A stretch of DNA of 64,000 bases from Chryseobacterium sp. FH2 (GTDB lineage: Bacteria; Bacteroidota; Bacteroidia; Flavobacteriales; Weeksellaceae). Shown in pieces: positions 63,865 through 64,000 of this stretch (positions within the stretch are counted from its first letter, which is position 1; the number at the start of each line of letters is the position of its first letter). The notes under the pieces were generated by a model. It was not told where the DNA came from and searched no databases. It saw nothing but the letters and a program-made list of their open reading frames with translations. The stretch spans positions 434,001 through 498,000 of the forward strand of contig NZ_LFNE01000001.1 of assembly GCF_001045455.1 (NCBI RefSeq), read 5' to 3'. Made by a program: the position numbers and the translations under genes.

Positions 63865-64000
63865 TATTTCAAATTTATTATTGTATTAATATTTACACCT
63901 TGTCTCTTTCGTGGAATATCTTTTAAGTTAAATGGTAAAGCTTCTTTTATGGGATTCCCCATATTATCCGTTTTTCCTACGTTGTTATAATGCCAATTGA
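63864..64000 (-). CDS. 3' end of a toxin gene with zincin-like tip (cassette A), cut by the window edge
   Basis: The last 45 codons are visible (NWHYNNVGKTDNMGNPIKEA, then LPFNLKDIPRKRQGVNINTIINLK split at this point), closely matching the C-terminus of the cassette B fragment. The zinc motif and the delivery part (Rhs, PAAR, LysM or other) would lie beyond 64000, so the carrier type is unknown. The stop TAA shares a base with the immunity gene start. Confidence 0.75.
   Translation of the reverse strand, partial: NWHYNNVGKTDNMGNPIKEALPFNLKDIPRKRQGVNINTIINLK

Noticed and set aside
1..64000. Search by eye for tRNA, rRNA and insertion sequences
   Set aside because: No cloverleaf-like segment, rRNA-like sequence or transposase gene was found; the REPIN-like element is the only mobile-type sequence.

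Overview
The window is bacterial chromosome from a member of the Bacteroidota, most likely Flavobacteriia, Weeksellaceae, close to Chryseobacterium. The support is low GC, promoters of the Bacteroidota type (TTTG about 20 nt before TAnnTTTG), GLPGLI-family proteins, a GldH gliding lipoprotein, a type IX secretion C-terminal sorting domain, a class III glutamine synthetase and an alternative complex III operon. No rRNA, tRNA, CRISPR array or insertion sequence was seen.

From 1 to about 59.5 kb the region is ordinary core genome. It begins with sufB (cut by the left edge) and an A-type Fe-S carrier, then two GLPGLI proteins, a zinc peptidase and a YgiB/YgiC-like pair. An LTA-synthase-like sulfatase, ribH and apt follow. 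The minus-strand operon actABCDEF (12.7-21.1 kb) encodes the quinol oxidoreductase called alternative complex III. Next come a SPOR protein, a T9SS cargo protein, SelO, and the cell-envelope set ricT-gldH-pbp1A. A FadL porin is paired with an SGNH lipoprotein, followed by prs, rplY and sufS. The heme block hemA-C-D-E runs on the minus strand, divergent from the rod-shape operon mreB-C-D-mrdA-rodA. The right part of the core holds an NlpC/P60 lipoprotein, glnN, a DUF protein with a nucleoside-phosphorylase-like C-terminus, DinB, an M1 peptidase, coaX-GNAT, tadA, a TonB-like protein and a WYL regulator.

From about 59.6 kb to the right edge the character changes to a minus-strand polymorphic-toxin tip array. 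The 3' end of a toxin gene enters from beyond the right edge (cassette A) and overlaps its immunity gene by one base. Behind it lie five displaced cassettes, B to F. They hold start-less C-terminal toxin fragments (HExxH zincin-like and R-STS-ExE ADP-ribosyltransferase-like), mostly followed within 5-8 nt by a small acidic immunity-type gene. Most cassettes are separated by a similar hairpin terminator (core CCGCT...AGCGG). The next toxin fragment starts directly on the T-tract of that hairpin. One boundary is instead occupied by a REPIN-like inverted pair. The oldest cassette (F) is a decayed remnant with an in-frame stop.

This array, and the repeated hairpin-toxin junction in it, is the part most deserving follow-up. 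All calls come from reading the sequence; no database search was run.
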